48,113 nucleotides of DNA from Acidobacteriota bacterium. GTDB lineage: Bacteria > Acidobacteriota > Terriglobia > Acidiferrales > UBA7541. Below are positions 36,176-44,989 of the stretch, one piece after another (positions within the stretch are counted from its first letter, which is position 1; the number at the start of each line of letters is the position of its first letter). Below the pieces are notes generated by a model. It did no database searches. It saw nothing but the letters and a program-made list of their open reading frames with translations, and was not told the DNA's origin. The translations under genes were made by a program, and so were the position numbers. Location: assembly GCA_003223245.1 (NCBI GenBank), contig QHYI01000128.1, positions 1 through 48,113 on the forward strand, written 5' to 3'.

Positions 36176-36344
36176 TCCAAAGTCCTTAGGGGCAGCGGAG
36201 CGATTACCATATCTTTGTCCTTACCACTTTACACCCAAAGCGCGCGCAGCGGAAACGCGACCGCTAGCAGGTGTGCAAGGTTCGTAGATTCGAGAAGGTG
36301 AGAGTGTCGAGGAGGGGAGGCGGGGGCACCCGACAGTATGCCTT

Positions 36345-36373
36345 TTGACAATAGTTGTGATAACGAGTATTAT
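36345..36373 (+). promoter_or_regulatory. Sigma70 promoter of the pirin gene
   Basis: TTGACA (36345-36350), 17-nt spacer, TATTAT (36368-36373). It has a perfect -35, a 5/6 -10 and optimal spacing, 26 nt before the ATG. Confidence 0.82.
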
Positions 36374-36399
36374 CTTGCGAAACGCCCAGGAGGGCCACC

Positions 36400-37098
36400 A
36401 TGATCCAGATTCTTAAGAGCGACGAACGCGGCCACGCCAACCACGGCTGGCTGGACACCCATTACACCTTTTCTTTCGCCGATTACTACGATCCGAAGCA
36501 TGTGCATTTCCGCACGCTACGGGTGATGAACGATGACCGCATCGCTGGTGGAGGCGGCTTCCCCATGCACCCGCATCGCGACATGGAAATCGTGACCTAC
36601 GTACTGGAAGGCGCGCTGGAGCATCGCGACAGCATGGGCCATGGCTCAGTGATTAAGCCGGGCGACATCCAGTACATGAGCGCGGGCACGGGGGTGACAC
36701 ATAGTGAATTCAACGCGTCAGAAACCGAGCCGGTGCATCTCTACCAGATCTGGATGTTTCCCGATAAGCAGGGAATGAAGCCGACCTATGGGCAGAAGAA
36801 CTTCAGTGAAGCGGACAAGCGTGGCAAGCTGCGACTGCTGGTTTCTCCGGATGGGCGCGAGGGCTCGGTCGAGATCCGCCAGGACAATAACCTCTACGCC
36901 ACCGTGTTGGCCAAGGGTGAGAAAGTCACGCATGGGTTGAAGGCAGAACGCCACGCCTATGTGCAAGTAGCGCGTGGCAGCGTCATGCTGAACGGCACAA
37001 GGTTGCTCGAAGGCGATGGCGCAGCCCTCTCCCAAGAGAAGATCGTGCAACTTACGGGCGAAAAGGATGCGGAAGTCCTGCTGTTCGACCTGGCCTAA
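36400..37098 (+). CDS. Pirin-family protein (quercetinase type)
   Basis: 232 residues forming a bicupin. The N-terminal cupin has the complete pirin metal site: His57, His59, His101 and Glu103 (MHPHRDMEIVTYVLEG and GTGVTHSEFN). YhhW of E. coli, of the same length, has quercetin 2,3-dioxygenase activity; the physiological substrate is not established. AGGAGG lies 6 nt before the ATG, with a near-consensus promoter upstream and a clear terminator downstream, so this is a strongly expressed single-gene unit. Confidence 0.93.
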   Translation: MIQILKSDERGHANHGWLDTHYTFSFADYYDPKHVHFRTLRVMNDDRIAGGGGFPMHPHRDMEIVTYVLEGALEHRDSMGHGSVIKPGDIQYMSAGTGVTHSEFNASETEPVHLYQIWMFPDKQGMKPTYGQKNFSEADKRGKLRLLVSPDGREGSVEIRQDNNLYATVLAKGEKVTHGLKAERHAYVQVARGSVMLNGTRLLEGDGAALSQEKIVQLTGEKDAEVLLFDLA

Positions 37099-37119
37099 TC
37101 AGACGCAAGGGTAAAGGGC

Positions 37120-37159
37120 GCGCGCGGAGAAGGAAGGCGTTCCCGCGCGCTCGGTTTTT
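37120..37159 (+). terminator. Rho-independent terminator of the pirin gene
   Basis: GCGCGCGG (37120-37127) pairs with CCGCGCGC (37143-37150), followed by TCGGTTTTT (37151-37159), 21 nt after the pirin stop and just before the convergent serC stop. Confidence 0.8.
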
Positions 37160-37170
37160 ATTTGACAAAT

Positions 37171-38292
37171 TCAGCCGCGGGTGCGCTGAAATTCGCGCAT
37201 AAAGCTGGTGAGGGCTTCGACAGCTTCGATGGTTACGGCATTGTAAAGCGAGATGCGCATGCCGCCGACAGAACGATGTCCCCGTGTCCCAGCGAGACCT
37301 GCGGCGGTGGCTTCTTTGGCGAATTGCTTTTCAACGGCCTCATCTTCCCCAGCGGTGCGAAAGACCACGTTCATCTTGGAGCGAGAATCCTTGTCGACGG
37401 GGCAACGGTAAAAGCCGCCGCTGGCTTCGATGGTGTCGTAAAGCAGTTTGGCCTTGGCTTCGTTGCGCTTCTGAATTGCGGCGAGTCCGCCAAGCGACTC
37501 GATCCATTCAAGAACTAGGCCCATGACGTAAACCGCGAAGGTCGGCGGCGTGTGATAAAGCGACCTGTCTTTAATGTGCGTGCGGTACTGAAGAATGGTT
37601 GGGATATTCGTGTCGGCGCGTTCGGCGAGATCCTTGCGGACGATCACCACAGTAACACCTGAGGGGCCGAGATTCTTCTGCGCGCCGGCAAAGATGAGGC
37701 CGAATTTCTTCACTTCGATCGTGCGCGAAGCAATGTCGGAAGACATATCCGCAACCAATGGGGCATCGCCGGTTTCAGGGATGGTGCTCCATTGCGTCCC
37801 TTCGATGGTGTTGTTAGTGCAAAGGTAGGCGTAGGAAGCGTCCGGCGAGAATTTGTATTCCTCGGGGCGCGGCAGGCGAGCGAACTTCTCCGATTCGGTC
37901 GATGCGGCAATGTTGTGCGGAAAACCCTTTTTCAATTCACCGATGGCTTTTGACGTCCAGGCGCCGGTGTGCAGCACATCCACCGGTTTCCCGGGCAAGC
38001 AAAGGTTCATGGGCACCATGGCGAACTGCAGGCTGCCTCCCCCCTGGACGAAAATCACCGCGTAGTCCTCGGGGACGGCGAGCAGGCTGCGTAGTTTCTG
38101 TTCGGCAGTCGCATTGATGCTCGCGTATTCCGGCGACCGGTGGCTCATCTCCATAACGGACGTTCCGCTACCATGCCAGTCGAGGAGTTCTTCCCGGATG
38201 CGCTCCAGGACGGGCAGCGGCAGGGCGGCCGGGCCGGCGTTGAAGTTGAAAATGCGTTTGGTGGTTGGTGCGGAAGCAGTAGTCGAACTCAT
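37171..38292 (-). CDS. serC: Phosphoserine aminotransferase
   Basis: 373 residues of the class V aminotransferase SerC, which converts 3-phosphohydroxypyruvate and glutamate to phosphoserine (serine and pyridoxal phosphate biosynthesis). It starts FNFNAGPAALPLPVLE and has the PLP-lysine motif LIFAGAQKNLGPSGV (Lys in AQKN), SVMEMSHRSPEY and the closing GHRSVGGMRISLYNA. The ATG at 38292 has AGGATC upstream; a TTG start at 38310 is less likely. A 39-codon ORF on the same strand lies 136 nt upstream. Confidence 0.96.
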   Translation of the reverse strand: MSSTTASAPTTKRIFNFNAGPAALPLPVLERIREELLDWHGSGTSVMEMSHRSPEYASINATAEQKLRSLLAVPEDYAVIFVQGGGSLQFAMVPMNLCLPGKPVDVLHTGAWTSKAIGELKKGFPHNIAASTESEKFARLPRPEEYKFSPDASYAYLCTNNTIEGTQWSTIPETGDAPLVADMSSDIASRTIEVKKFGLIFAGAQKNLGPSGVTVVIVRKDLAERADTNIPTILQYRTHIKDRSLYHTPPTFAVYVMGLVLEWIESLGGLAAIQKRNEAKAKLLYDTIEASGGFYRCPVDKDSRSKMNVVFRTAGEDEAVEKQFAKEATAAGLAGTRGHRSVGGMRISLYNAVTIEAVEALTSFMREFQRTRG

Positions 38293-38428
38293 GATCCTAA
38301 ATCCTCTCAAGCTAGTGGTCGCGGCGAGCGGGCGAGGTGCGCTGCGTTCGTAGCTCCTCAGAATAACAGAACAGCGAACGATGGTGAGCAGTTCGATTTC
38401 ACAGGAAACCGCATGGGAAGTGGTCCCG

Positions 38429-38548
38429 CTATTTTGCCGGACGCGGCGAGGGGGTTACCGGCCGCTTTGCCTGATTCTTGGTCTTGAGAAGTTCCACACC
38501 GCGCGTGGTGCGCTTGCCGACGTTTTGATTGACGAAATTCTGCTTCAT
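38429..38548 (-). CDS. Possible 39-residue basic protein upstream of serC
   Basis: ATG at 38548 with GGAAGG about 9 nt upstream, TAG stop at 38429. The product is very basic, opening MKQNFVNQNVGKRTTRG, with Lys/Arg and Pro in the C-half and no hydrophobic stretch. Codons keep the GC-rich third positions typical of neighbouring genes. It is on the same strand as serC and could be in its leader. It could be a real small protein, a leader peptide or chance; no family is recognised. The remaining 38549-38845 shows nothing else. Confidence 0.45.
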   Translation of the reverse strand: MKQNFVNQNVGKRTTRGVELLKTKNQAKRPVTPSPRPAK

Positions 38549-38845
38549 TTTTGTATACCTTCCAGAATCAAGTTGTCTTAGAACCTTTTTCGTTTAGGGC
38601 GGCAGTCGTTCGGAAAAAAGATGCGGTCGAGAGACAGCGGGCCGCCGCCGTTGGCGGCTATGGCCAAGCAAGCCATTGCACTTCCACATCGCTAGGCACA
38701 TGTCCAGCGCGATTCCAGCAGATTGCTGTGGAGGAATCGCATCCCTTGCTGAGCTTGCCCTGCTCTTGGATGTTCGCAAGCGACTCTTGGAGCGGTTGCC
38801 TCGCGCGTTGGGTGTGCGAGTGCGCCTGTGCGATGATGGTGTCGG

Positions 38846-39502
38846 ATGAACGTAGAACAATACAAGGCAGAGGGAGAGTTCATTGACAGCGGCGATGCAA
38901 ACGTGCAGGAGTTTGCTCAGACCGTGACGGCGGGCGCGAATGACGACCTGTCGCGCGCGGTGAAGCTCTACTATGCGGTGCGCGACGGAATTCTCTACGA
39001 TCCCTACTATGGCGGAGATGATCGGCGCTACTTCCGGGCCAGCGATTGCCTGCGCGCGAAACGGGGATTCTGCATTCCGAAAGCGGCACTGCTTGCCGCG
39101 GGGGCGCGGCACCTGGGCATCCCCGCGCGAGTAGCCTTTGCGGACGTGCGCAACCATCTTTCCACAAAGAAGCTGCTGGAGTTGATGGGCGGAGACATTT
39201 TCATCTGGCACAGCAACACGGAGCTGTATCTGAAGGGCCGCTGGGTGAAAGCGACTCCAGCGTTCAACCTCAGCCTATGCCGGCGGTTTGGCGTGCATCC
39301 GCTGGAGTTCGATGGAAGGCATGATTCGCTGTTTCATGAGTTCGATCAGGCAGGACGGAAGCATATGGAGTATGTGCGGGATCGCGGACATTACGCGGAC
39401 GTTCCCTACAAGATGATTCTGGCGGACTTCCATAGGAGCTACCCGCGATGGATGGCCTTGGTGAGCGAGGGAAAGCGCGGCGAGTTTGCGACAGAAGCGT
39501 AA
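38846..39502 (+). CDS. Transglutaminase-like protein
   Basis: 218 residues of the transglutaminase-like/papain-fold superfamily: AVRDGILYDPYY..RASDCLRAKRGFCIPKAALLAAGARHLGIPARVAFADV. The catalytic Cys lies in GFCIPKA, the His in IWHSNTELYLKGRWVKATPAFN. The third residue of the triad (Asp in most relatives) reads Asn in PAFN. Bacterial members are usually cysteine proteases or amidases. It has no signal peptide. The substrate is unknown. Confidence 0.82.
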   Translation: MNVEQYKAEGEFIDSGDANVQEFAQTVTAGANDDLSRAVKLYYAVRDGILYDPYYGGDDRRYFRASDCLRAKRGFCIPKAALLAAGARHLGIPARVAFADVRNHLSTKKLLELMGGDIFIWHSNTELYLKGRWVKATPAFNLSLCRRFGVHPLEFDGRHDSLFHEFDQAGRKHMEYVRDRGHYADVPYKMILADFHRSYPRWMALVSEGKRGEFATEA

Positions 39503-39531
39503 GAAACGAGAAATCCACACAATGTCATATC

Positions 39532-42135
39532 TCACGCCTTTTGGGCTAGGGCGAATTCGACGCGGTGGCGCATGGGATCGATGCGGTCGGCGCGGACACG
39601 TACGCGATCGCCGAGGTGCCACTCCAACGTTCGCGGTTTAGCCCCGCGCCCGGAGCGCGACTCTTTCGTTGAATGCCTATCCTCTCCGAGGCGAAGCGCG
39701 GCAGAAGCACTGCGACGGGATGCAGCAGCGGTCGCGCCGCTCTTTGCGCCCATGAGCGCGACGATAGCGTGGTCGCGCTCACGATAGACGCAGTGAGCAT
39801 TCGCGGCTTCTTCCAGCGCGCTGATGGGCAACAGTCCCTCCACGAAAACCTCAAAAAGTTCGACGAAGCAGCCGAACTTCTGCACCGAGACGATCAGCCC
39901 GTCGTATTCTTCTCCAAGATGCTCCTCCATGAACTGCGCGGTCTTCCAATCCATCAGTTCGCGCTCGGCCGCATCGGCGCGGCGCTCGGCCTCGGAAGCT
40001 TCAGAAGCAATGTCTTCGAGACTTCCGTGAGAATACAGGGCGGCTTCGCTTCCGCGAGATGGGACGATTTGAGTTTTTGAAGAGAGCGTCGCCTCTAACG
40101 GATGCGCGAGAGCCCACTTCAGAATGCGGTGGACGATGAGGTCTGGATAGCGCCGAATGGGCGAAGTGAAGTGCGTGTACTCGTTGAAGCCAAGTGCGAA
40201 ATGGCCGAGCGAATCCGCTGCGTAACGGGCCTGCTTGAGCGAACGCAACAGCAGATAAGACAAAATTCGTTCTTCAGGCTTCCCCGCGATTTTGCGGATG
40301 AGGCGCTGATAATGCTGCGGCGTGACGCGCAGTTCTCCGCCGGGGAGCGCGACGCGCATGGCGCGCTCGCGGCCGTGGCCGTAGGAATCGGGCCGGCCGG
40401 CCTTTGCGGGGGCAGGAACGCGCCCGTGGCGGACGGTAATTTCGCGCTGGTGCAAATCTTCGACCCCGAGGGAATAGCCGAAAGCGCGCGCCAACTCTTC
40501 GAACTCCAGAACTTTCCGCGCATCGGGCTTTTCGTGAACACGATGCAAGGATTCGATACCACGTTTGAGAAGATAGCTCGCGACGGCGCGGTTGGCCGCG
40601 AGCATGAATTCTTCAATCAGGCGATGCGCGATGTTGCGCTCGCTGCGCGTGATGTTGATCATGCGTTGCTGTTCGTCAAATTCGATGACCGGCTCGGGCA
40701 AATCGAAATCGATAGAGCCATGCTCGTTGCGTCGAGCATGGAGCAGGAGCGCCAGCTCTTTCATGTCGCGGAAATGCTGCGCGAGCCTGGAGTAACGCGC
40801 GTTCATTTCCGTGTCGCCTTCGAGAACTTTGTTCACGTTGGTGTACGTCATGCGCTCGCCCGAGCGAATGACGCCGGAAGTCATGCGCGAAGATTTCATG
40901 AGGCCGGCCGCATCGAATTCCATGAGCACGCTCATCACCAGGCGGTCTTCGCGAGGCTTCAGCGAACACACGCCGCTGGAAAGCGCTTCGGGCAGCATGG
41001 GCACGGCGCGGTCCGGAAAATAAACCGAAGTGCCGCGCAAGCACGCTTCCTGATCGAGGGCGCTGCCTGTGCGCACGTAATGCGCGACATCGGCGATGTG
41101 CACTTGGAGATGCCAGTGGCCGTTCGAACGGCGCTCGACGTAAACCGCGTCGTCGAAGTCGCGGGCCGTTTCGCCGTCGATCGTTACGATGGGCAAGTGG
41201 CGAAAATCTTCGCGACCGGCGCGCTCGGTTTCGCTGACCGGCTTGGCGCGCTGCTCCGCTTCTTGCAGGACTTCGCTCGAGAAAGAATGCGGCAGGTGAT
41301 GTTTGCGAATGATGATCTCGGTGTCGACGCCCAGTTCGCCGGGACGGCCCAGAATTTCGATGACCCGCCCGGTGGGCGCGGCGCCACCTCGCGGGTAGCG
41401 GGTCAGCTCGGCGTTGACGACGGCGCCATCGAGTTCTGACAACCGCGGGATGCGCCTCCCGCGAAGGCTGCGCTCGTCGATTCCGCTGAATCCCAACTTC
41501 TTGGCGAGCCCTAACGTCAACTCTTGGCCTGGCGGAATTTCTATTTCGTGCACACGCGTGTCGTAAGGCAGCACAACATTTCCGCGTGGGCCATAGCGAA
41601 ACAAACCGACGATCGTGGGATGCGCACGGTCCAGGATGCGAAGGATACGACTCTCGGCGCGCTGCGCGCCCGCGACGCCCCCGCGCCGTTGAATCTTCAC
41701 CAAGACGTGGTCGCCGTGCATGGCGTCTTGGACGGCGTCGCGCGGGATGTACACGTCGCCGTCAAGCTCCGGGATGGGAGTATCGGGCACGACGAAGCCA
41801 TAGCCATCGGGGTGCAGGACCAACCGACCCTTGAGCTCATCGCGATTAGCGAGCCCGGGCGGGGCTAGCTGGCGAGGTCGAGAGTTAGCGCCTCCTGGAG
41901 GCTGCCGGGTGCTAATTCCACGGTCGGCCTTGCGCCCAAACAAGCGGTAGCGCCGACCCGCCAACTCCTCGATGACGCGTCGCTTCTTCAATTTGGCCAG
42001 CATTTTGAACAATGGTCGAGTGTCAGATTTCTTCAGCCCCAGGCTCTTGGCAATTTCCTCGACGGAGGCTGGCTCCCACCTAAGTTGCAGAAAATGCAAC
42101 AGGTTACCAACGCTTAAGCTGGAAGTACTAGGCAT
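39532..42135 (-). CDS. rnr: Ribonuclease R
   Basis: 867 residues from the ATG at 42135 (GGAAGG 10 nt upstream; the in-frame ATG at 42153 lacks a site). Order of domains: winged helix (about 1-70, LLHFLQLRWEPASVEEIAKSLGLKKSDTRP), two cold-shock/OB domains (LVLHPDGYGFVVPD), the RNB catalytic domain with VTIDGETARDFDDAVYV (its Asp residues bind Mg2+), and a C-terminal S1 domain (EYDGLIVSVQKFGCFVELFEVFVEGLLP) with a basic tail. RNase R is a processive 3'-5' exoribonuclease that degrades structured RNA, including mRNA and rRNA. It lies alone with a terminator upstream. Confidence 0.95.
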   Translation of the reverse strand: MPSTSSLSVGNLLHFLQLRWEPASVEEIAKSLGLKKSDTRPLFKMLAKLKKRRVIEELAGRRYRLFGRKADRGISTRQPPGGANSRPRQLAPPGLANRDELKGRLVLHPDGYGFVVPDTPIPELDGDVYIPRDAVQDAMHGDHVLVKIQRRGGVAGAQRAESRILRILDRAHPTIVGLFRYGPRGNVVLPYDTRVHEIEIPPGQELTLGLAKKLGFSGIDERSLRGRRIPRLSELDGAVVNAELTRYPRGGAAPTGRVIEILGRPGELGVDTEIIIRKHHLPHSFSSEVLQEAEQRAKPVSETERAGREDFRHLPIVTIDGETARDFDDAVYVERRSNGHWHLQVHIADVAHYVRTGSALDQEACLRGTSVYFPDRAVPMLPEALSSGVCSLKPREDRLVMSVLMEFDAAGLMKSSRMTSGVIRSGERMTYTNVNKVLEGDTEMNARYSRLAQHFRDMKELALLLHARRNEHGSIDFDLPEPVIEFDEQQRMINITRSERNIAHRLIEEFMLAANRAVASYLLKRGIESLHRVHEKPDARKVLEFEELARAFGYSLGVEDLHQREITVRHGRVPAPAKAGRPDSYGHGRERAMRVALPGGELRVTPQHYQRLIRKIAGKPEERILSYLLLRSLKQARYAADSLGHFALGFNEYTHFTSPIRRYPDLIVHRILKWALAHPLEATLSSKTQIVPSRGSEAALYSHGSLEDIASEASEAERRADAAERELMDWKTAQFMEEHLGEEYDGLIVSVQKFGCFVELFEVFVEGLLPISALEEAANAHCVYRERDHAIVALMGAKSGATAAASRRSASAALRLGEDRHSTKESRSGRGAKPRTLEWHLGDRVRVRADRIDPMRHRVEFALAQKA

Positions 42136-42297
42136 GGGTTGCGCGCCTTCCATTAAGGCGCGAGCTTTCGACCGGGCATTGTAGATACTTTTTCGGCCCG
42201 ACCGGAACTTTTTTCCGCCATCGGGGATTATATCAGTAGGCCAACACACGACCAGCTGGTCGCCCTCCGTCAGACTAGCTGGATTCCCCGAGAGGGG

Positions 42298-42335
42298 AAA
42301 AAAGGAGGCGGGAAGACCTGGCCCGCCTCCTTTTT
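42298..42335. terminator. Bidirectional terminator between the PuuD-like gene and rnr
   Basis: GGAGGCGGG (42304-42312) and CCCGCCTCC (42322-42330) form a perfect 9-bp stem with a 9-nt loop, followed by TTTTT and preceded by AAAAAA on the plus strand, so it works in both directions. On the minus strand it lies 133 nt after the PuuD-like stop and insulates rnr. The rest of 42136-42462 shows no convincing gene. Confidence 0.85.
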
Positions 42336-42462
42336 CACTTTTGATGCCGAATTACCGCTTCCGGCTGACGCCAGGATGCAATGTGCTGATTCCGACCAAA
42401 TCTCTTCTGGAAACCCGGATAGTTTTCTCGGGCATCATGGCAAGATGGCGTTTCCGCGGAAT

Positions 42463-43245
42463 TCATCGCGGCACGGTGCTCAAGAACGGGTAGTGGCTGG
42501 CGGCCGCCATGAAAAAGAGCATAGGAAATGAAAGCCAGAACGACGTGCGCGCAGTCAAATAATTCCAGCGCATCAGGCGCTCGGTTTCCGGAGGCATCGG
42601 CGTTCCTTGCTCGGCGCTCGCGCGGGTCCAGGCAATCAGCCGCTTTTGCACGCGCCATACCACGCCCCAGGTGTTGAGCAACATGATCAAGCCGATTCCG
42701 CCGCCGATACTGATAGCCAAGTGCGGATTCGAGACCGTCGCTCCGCCATTCAACGCGAGAATCAGCCAGGAGGCCACGATCACCACGATGGCGACTCCTA
42801 TGGTGCGAAACCACGGGCTATCCAGAATTCCCTTGGCGGGCAGTTGCAGTGCGTAGATCAACGCGTAAGCCGCAATCCACACCAGAAACCACCAGCCGAA
42901 CCATTCGCCAACGAGCGAAGGGCTTCCGGCATTTTTCGCGTCCGTGCCGAGATGAATTGCGTAGTAGCGCAGGCCCACGAGCACTGTGATCAGCGCTGAC
43001 CAGCGGAACCAGCTCATCGCTCCAGGCATCAGCTCGGGATAAAACTTGATGCGCAGCTCAGGATCGCACTGCTTCATCGCGGGCGTGAGCACCAAATTGA
43101 AGAAGTACAGCAAGCCAATCCAAATGATGCCGAAAATAATGTGCAGCCAGCGAAGGACGATCATTTCGTTCGCCTGGGCGCCCGCAAGAAAAGAAAAGCG
43201 CGGCTGCCACTGAGGAAAAACGAGCCAAAAACAGTAGGCAAGCAT
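42463..43245 (-). CDS. PuuD-like membrane protein
   Basis: 260 residues from the ATG at 43245 (GAGG 7 nt upstream); an in-frame start at 43332 adds 29 residues. Seven to eight hydrophobic helices; LRWLHIIFGIIWIGLLYFFN and RWNYLTARTSFWLSFPMLFFMAAASHYPFL match the membrane domain of the PuuD/urate hydroxylase family (COG3748-like). The cytochrome c domain found at the C-terminus of PuuD is absent, and no purine-degradation genes are near, so a role in urate oxidation is doubtful. Conserved membrane His residues suggest heme or electron transfer. Its upstream region holds a CRP/FNR-type site. Confidence 0.75.
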   Translation of the reverse strand: MLAYCFWLVFPQWQPRFSFLAGAQANEMIVLRWLHIIFGIIWIGLLYFFNLVLTPAMKQCDPELRIKFYPELMPGAMSWFRWSALITVLVGLRYYAIHLGTDAKNAGSPSLVGEWFGWWFLVWIAAYALIYALQLPAKGILDSPWFRTIGVAIVVIVASWLILALNGGATVSNPHLAISIGGGIGLIMLLNTWGVVWRVQKRLIAWTRASAEQGTPMPPETERLMRWNYLTARTSFWLSFPMLFFMAAASHYPFLSTVPR

Positions 43246-43412
43246 GAGATACCTCAGAGTTGCCGTAAAATGCCTTGCGGGAACACGATAGCGGATTTTG
43301 CCGGCAAAGGCCACCAAGAGAGGGTGAAACAAGCGGTGGTTTCACCAAGTCCCCTGGCTCCTGGAGTGAGTGGGCCGAGTCACGAGCTTTGGGTATGCCA
43401 AGCCACACGACG

Positions 43413-43428
43413 TGTGATGGCGGTCACA
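43413..43428. promoter_or_regulatory. CRP/FNR-family binding site
   Basis: TGTGATGGCGGTCACA is TGTGA-N6-TCACA, a perfect match to the CRP consensus half-sites. It lies 229 nt before the ATG of the CoA-transferase gene and 167 nt before that of the divergent PuuD-like gene, inside a 412-nt non-coding gap (43246-43657), so either may be the target. Oxygen-sensing (FNR-like) and cAMP-type regulators share this site, so the regulator cannot be named. Confidence 0.7.
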
Positions 43429-43657
43429 TTTCCCGGTGCGACCAGTCACCTCCTTTCCGAGGCGCCTAAAGGCATACTCAGCATGGAAGTCTGGAGACGA
43501 CTCCTATGCGGTCCCAGGTCCCGGCTTCTCGGATCAAGGAAGACTTCGGAGAGCCCGCCATCCCCTTTCCCGAGAGTTCTTCACGCGCTGTTCGCCGCGC
43601 GGCGAGTTGTGCGGCGCAATTTCACGGAAGCAAAAACCCCTTCGAGAAAGGCTAGTT

Positions 43658-44986
43658 ATGTCCTGGCAAAGCGAATATGCAAAAAAGAAGCAAACCGCGG
43701 AGCAGGCTCTGCAGTCGGTACGGTCGTGGATGCGGGTGTACATTCAACCCGGCTGCGCCGAGCCGGAGACCTTGGTGGAAGCGCTGTTGAAGCGCGCGCC
43801 TTTTGTTCACAATGTTGAAGTAGTTCACCTGCTTACGCTTGGCAACGCCGATTACGTCAAGCCCGAGATGGAAAGTCACTTCCGTCACAACGCCATTTTC
43901 ATTGGCGGAAATGTGCGCGGAGCCGTCAACGACGGCCGGGCCGATTACACCCCGGTGTACCTCAGTGAAGTCGAACAACTTTTTGAAACCGGCGCCATGC
44001 CCCTGGACGTTGCGCTAATTCAAGTTTCTCCGCCCGATCCGCATGGCTTTTGCAGTTTCGGCGTTGGCGTGGACACCACACTGACCGCTGCGAAATGCGC
44101 CAAATACGTGGTCGCGCAAGTGAACGATCAGATGCCCCGAACCTATGGCGACAGCTTCATCCACGTGAGCAAGATTCATTCTTTCGTGGAATCTTCCCGC
44201 CCCCTCTGCGAATTGCCGAAGCCGGAAATCACGGAAATGCATGTCGCCATCGCAAAAAACGTTGCCGGACTTATCGATGACGGCGCGGTGATTCAGACCG
44301 GCATCGGCGGCATCCCCGACGCAGTCCTTCCTTTTCTGATGGACCGCAAAGATCTAGGCGTACACACGGAATTGGTCTCCGACAGCGTGATTCCGCTAAT
44401 CGAGGCCGGCGTGATTACCGGCAACCGCAAAAACTTTAAGCCACGCAAAATCATTCTGGGGTTTGTCCTTGGGTCGAAGGAACTGTTCGATTTCGTGGAC
44501 AACAATCCCATCTTCGAGTTTCATCCCAATTACTACACGAACGATCCCGCATTTATCGCGCGCAATAACAACATGGTAGCCATCAACTCCGCCCTGCAGA
44601 TCGATTTAACGGGACAAGTGTGCTCCGATTCCATCGGGACATACTTTTACAGCGGCATTGGCGGACAGGTGGACTTTCTGCGCGGGGCATCCCGCTCTAG
44701 CGGCGGCAAGCCCATTATTGCGCTGCCCTCGACGGCCAAGGGCCGTACCGTCTCGCGGATTGCTCCCATGCTATCGCCCGGGGCCGGGGTGGTCACTCCG
44801 CGAGGCCTTACCCGCTATGTGGTCACCGAGTATGGAGTGGCATATTTATTTGGAAAATCCATCCGCGAGCGCGCCAAGGCGCTCATCGCGATCGCCCATC
44901 CGAAGTTTCGGGAAGAACTGTATGAGTATTGCGAGCAGACCAAATGGTTGAGGCAGCAGGACGTGCCAGTGTTGGCAGAGAGGTGA
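43658..44986 (+). CDS. Acetyl-CoA hydrolase/transferase family (4-hydroxybutyrate-type CoA-transferase)
   Basis: 442 residues from the ATG at 43658 (AAAGG 7 nt upstream; upstream in-frame codons look non-coding). Family segments: VYIQPGCAEPETLVEALLKRAP, FIGGNVRGAVNDGRADYTPVYLSEVEQLF, VIQTGIGGIPDAVLPFL, and VHTELVSDSVIPLIEAGVITG, where the Glu of HTE is the likely nucleophile. It ends TEYGVAYLFGKSIRERAKALI. Such enzymes move CoA between acyl-CoA and acetate or another acid. The next gene starts 3 nt after the stop and is a 2-oxoacid:ferredoxin oxidoreductase locus, suggesting joint conversion of 2-oxoacids via acyl-CoA. A CRP/FNR-type site lies upstream. Confidence 0.9.
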   Translation: MSWQSEYAKKKQTAEQALQSVRSWMRVYIQPGCAEPETLVEALLKRAPFVHNVEVVHLLTLGNADYVKPEMESHFRHNAIFIGGNVRGAVNDGRADYTPVYLSEVEQLFETGAMPLDVALIQVSPPDPHGFCSFGVGVDTTLTAAKCAKYVVAQVNDQMPRTYGDSFIHVSKIHSFVESSRPLCELPKPEITEMHVAIAKNVAGLIDDGAVIQTGIGGIPDAVLPFLMDRKDLGVHTELVSDSVIPLIEAGVITGNRKNFKPRKIILGFVLGSKELFDFVDNNPIFEFHPNYYTNDPAFIARNNNMVAINSALQIDLTGQVCSDSIGTYFYSGIGGQVDFLRGASRSSGGKPIIALPSTAKGRTVSRIAPMLSPGAGVVTPRGLTRYVVTEYGVAYLFGKSIRERAKALIAIAHPKFREELYEYCEQTKWLRQQDVPVLAER

Positions 44987-44989
44987 GGC

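Noticed and set aside
40102-41439. 445-codon open frame opposite rnr
   Set aside because: Antisense to the RNase R catalytic domain; no domain recognised.
42352-42438. 28-codon minus-strand ORF after the PuuD-like gene
   Set aside because: No ribosome-binding site and too short to judge; it lies in the 3' region before the terminator.
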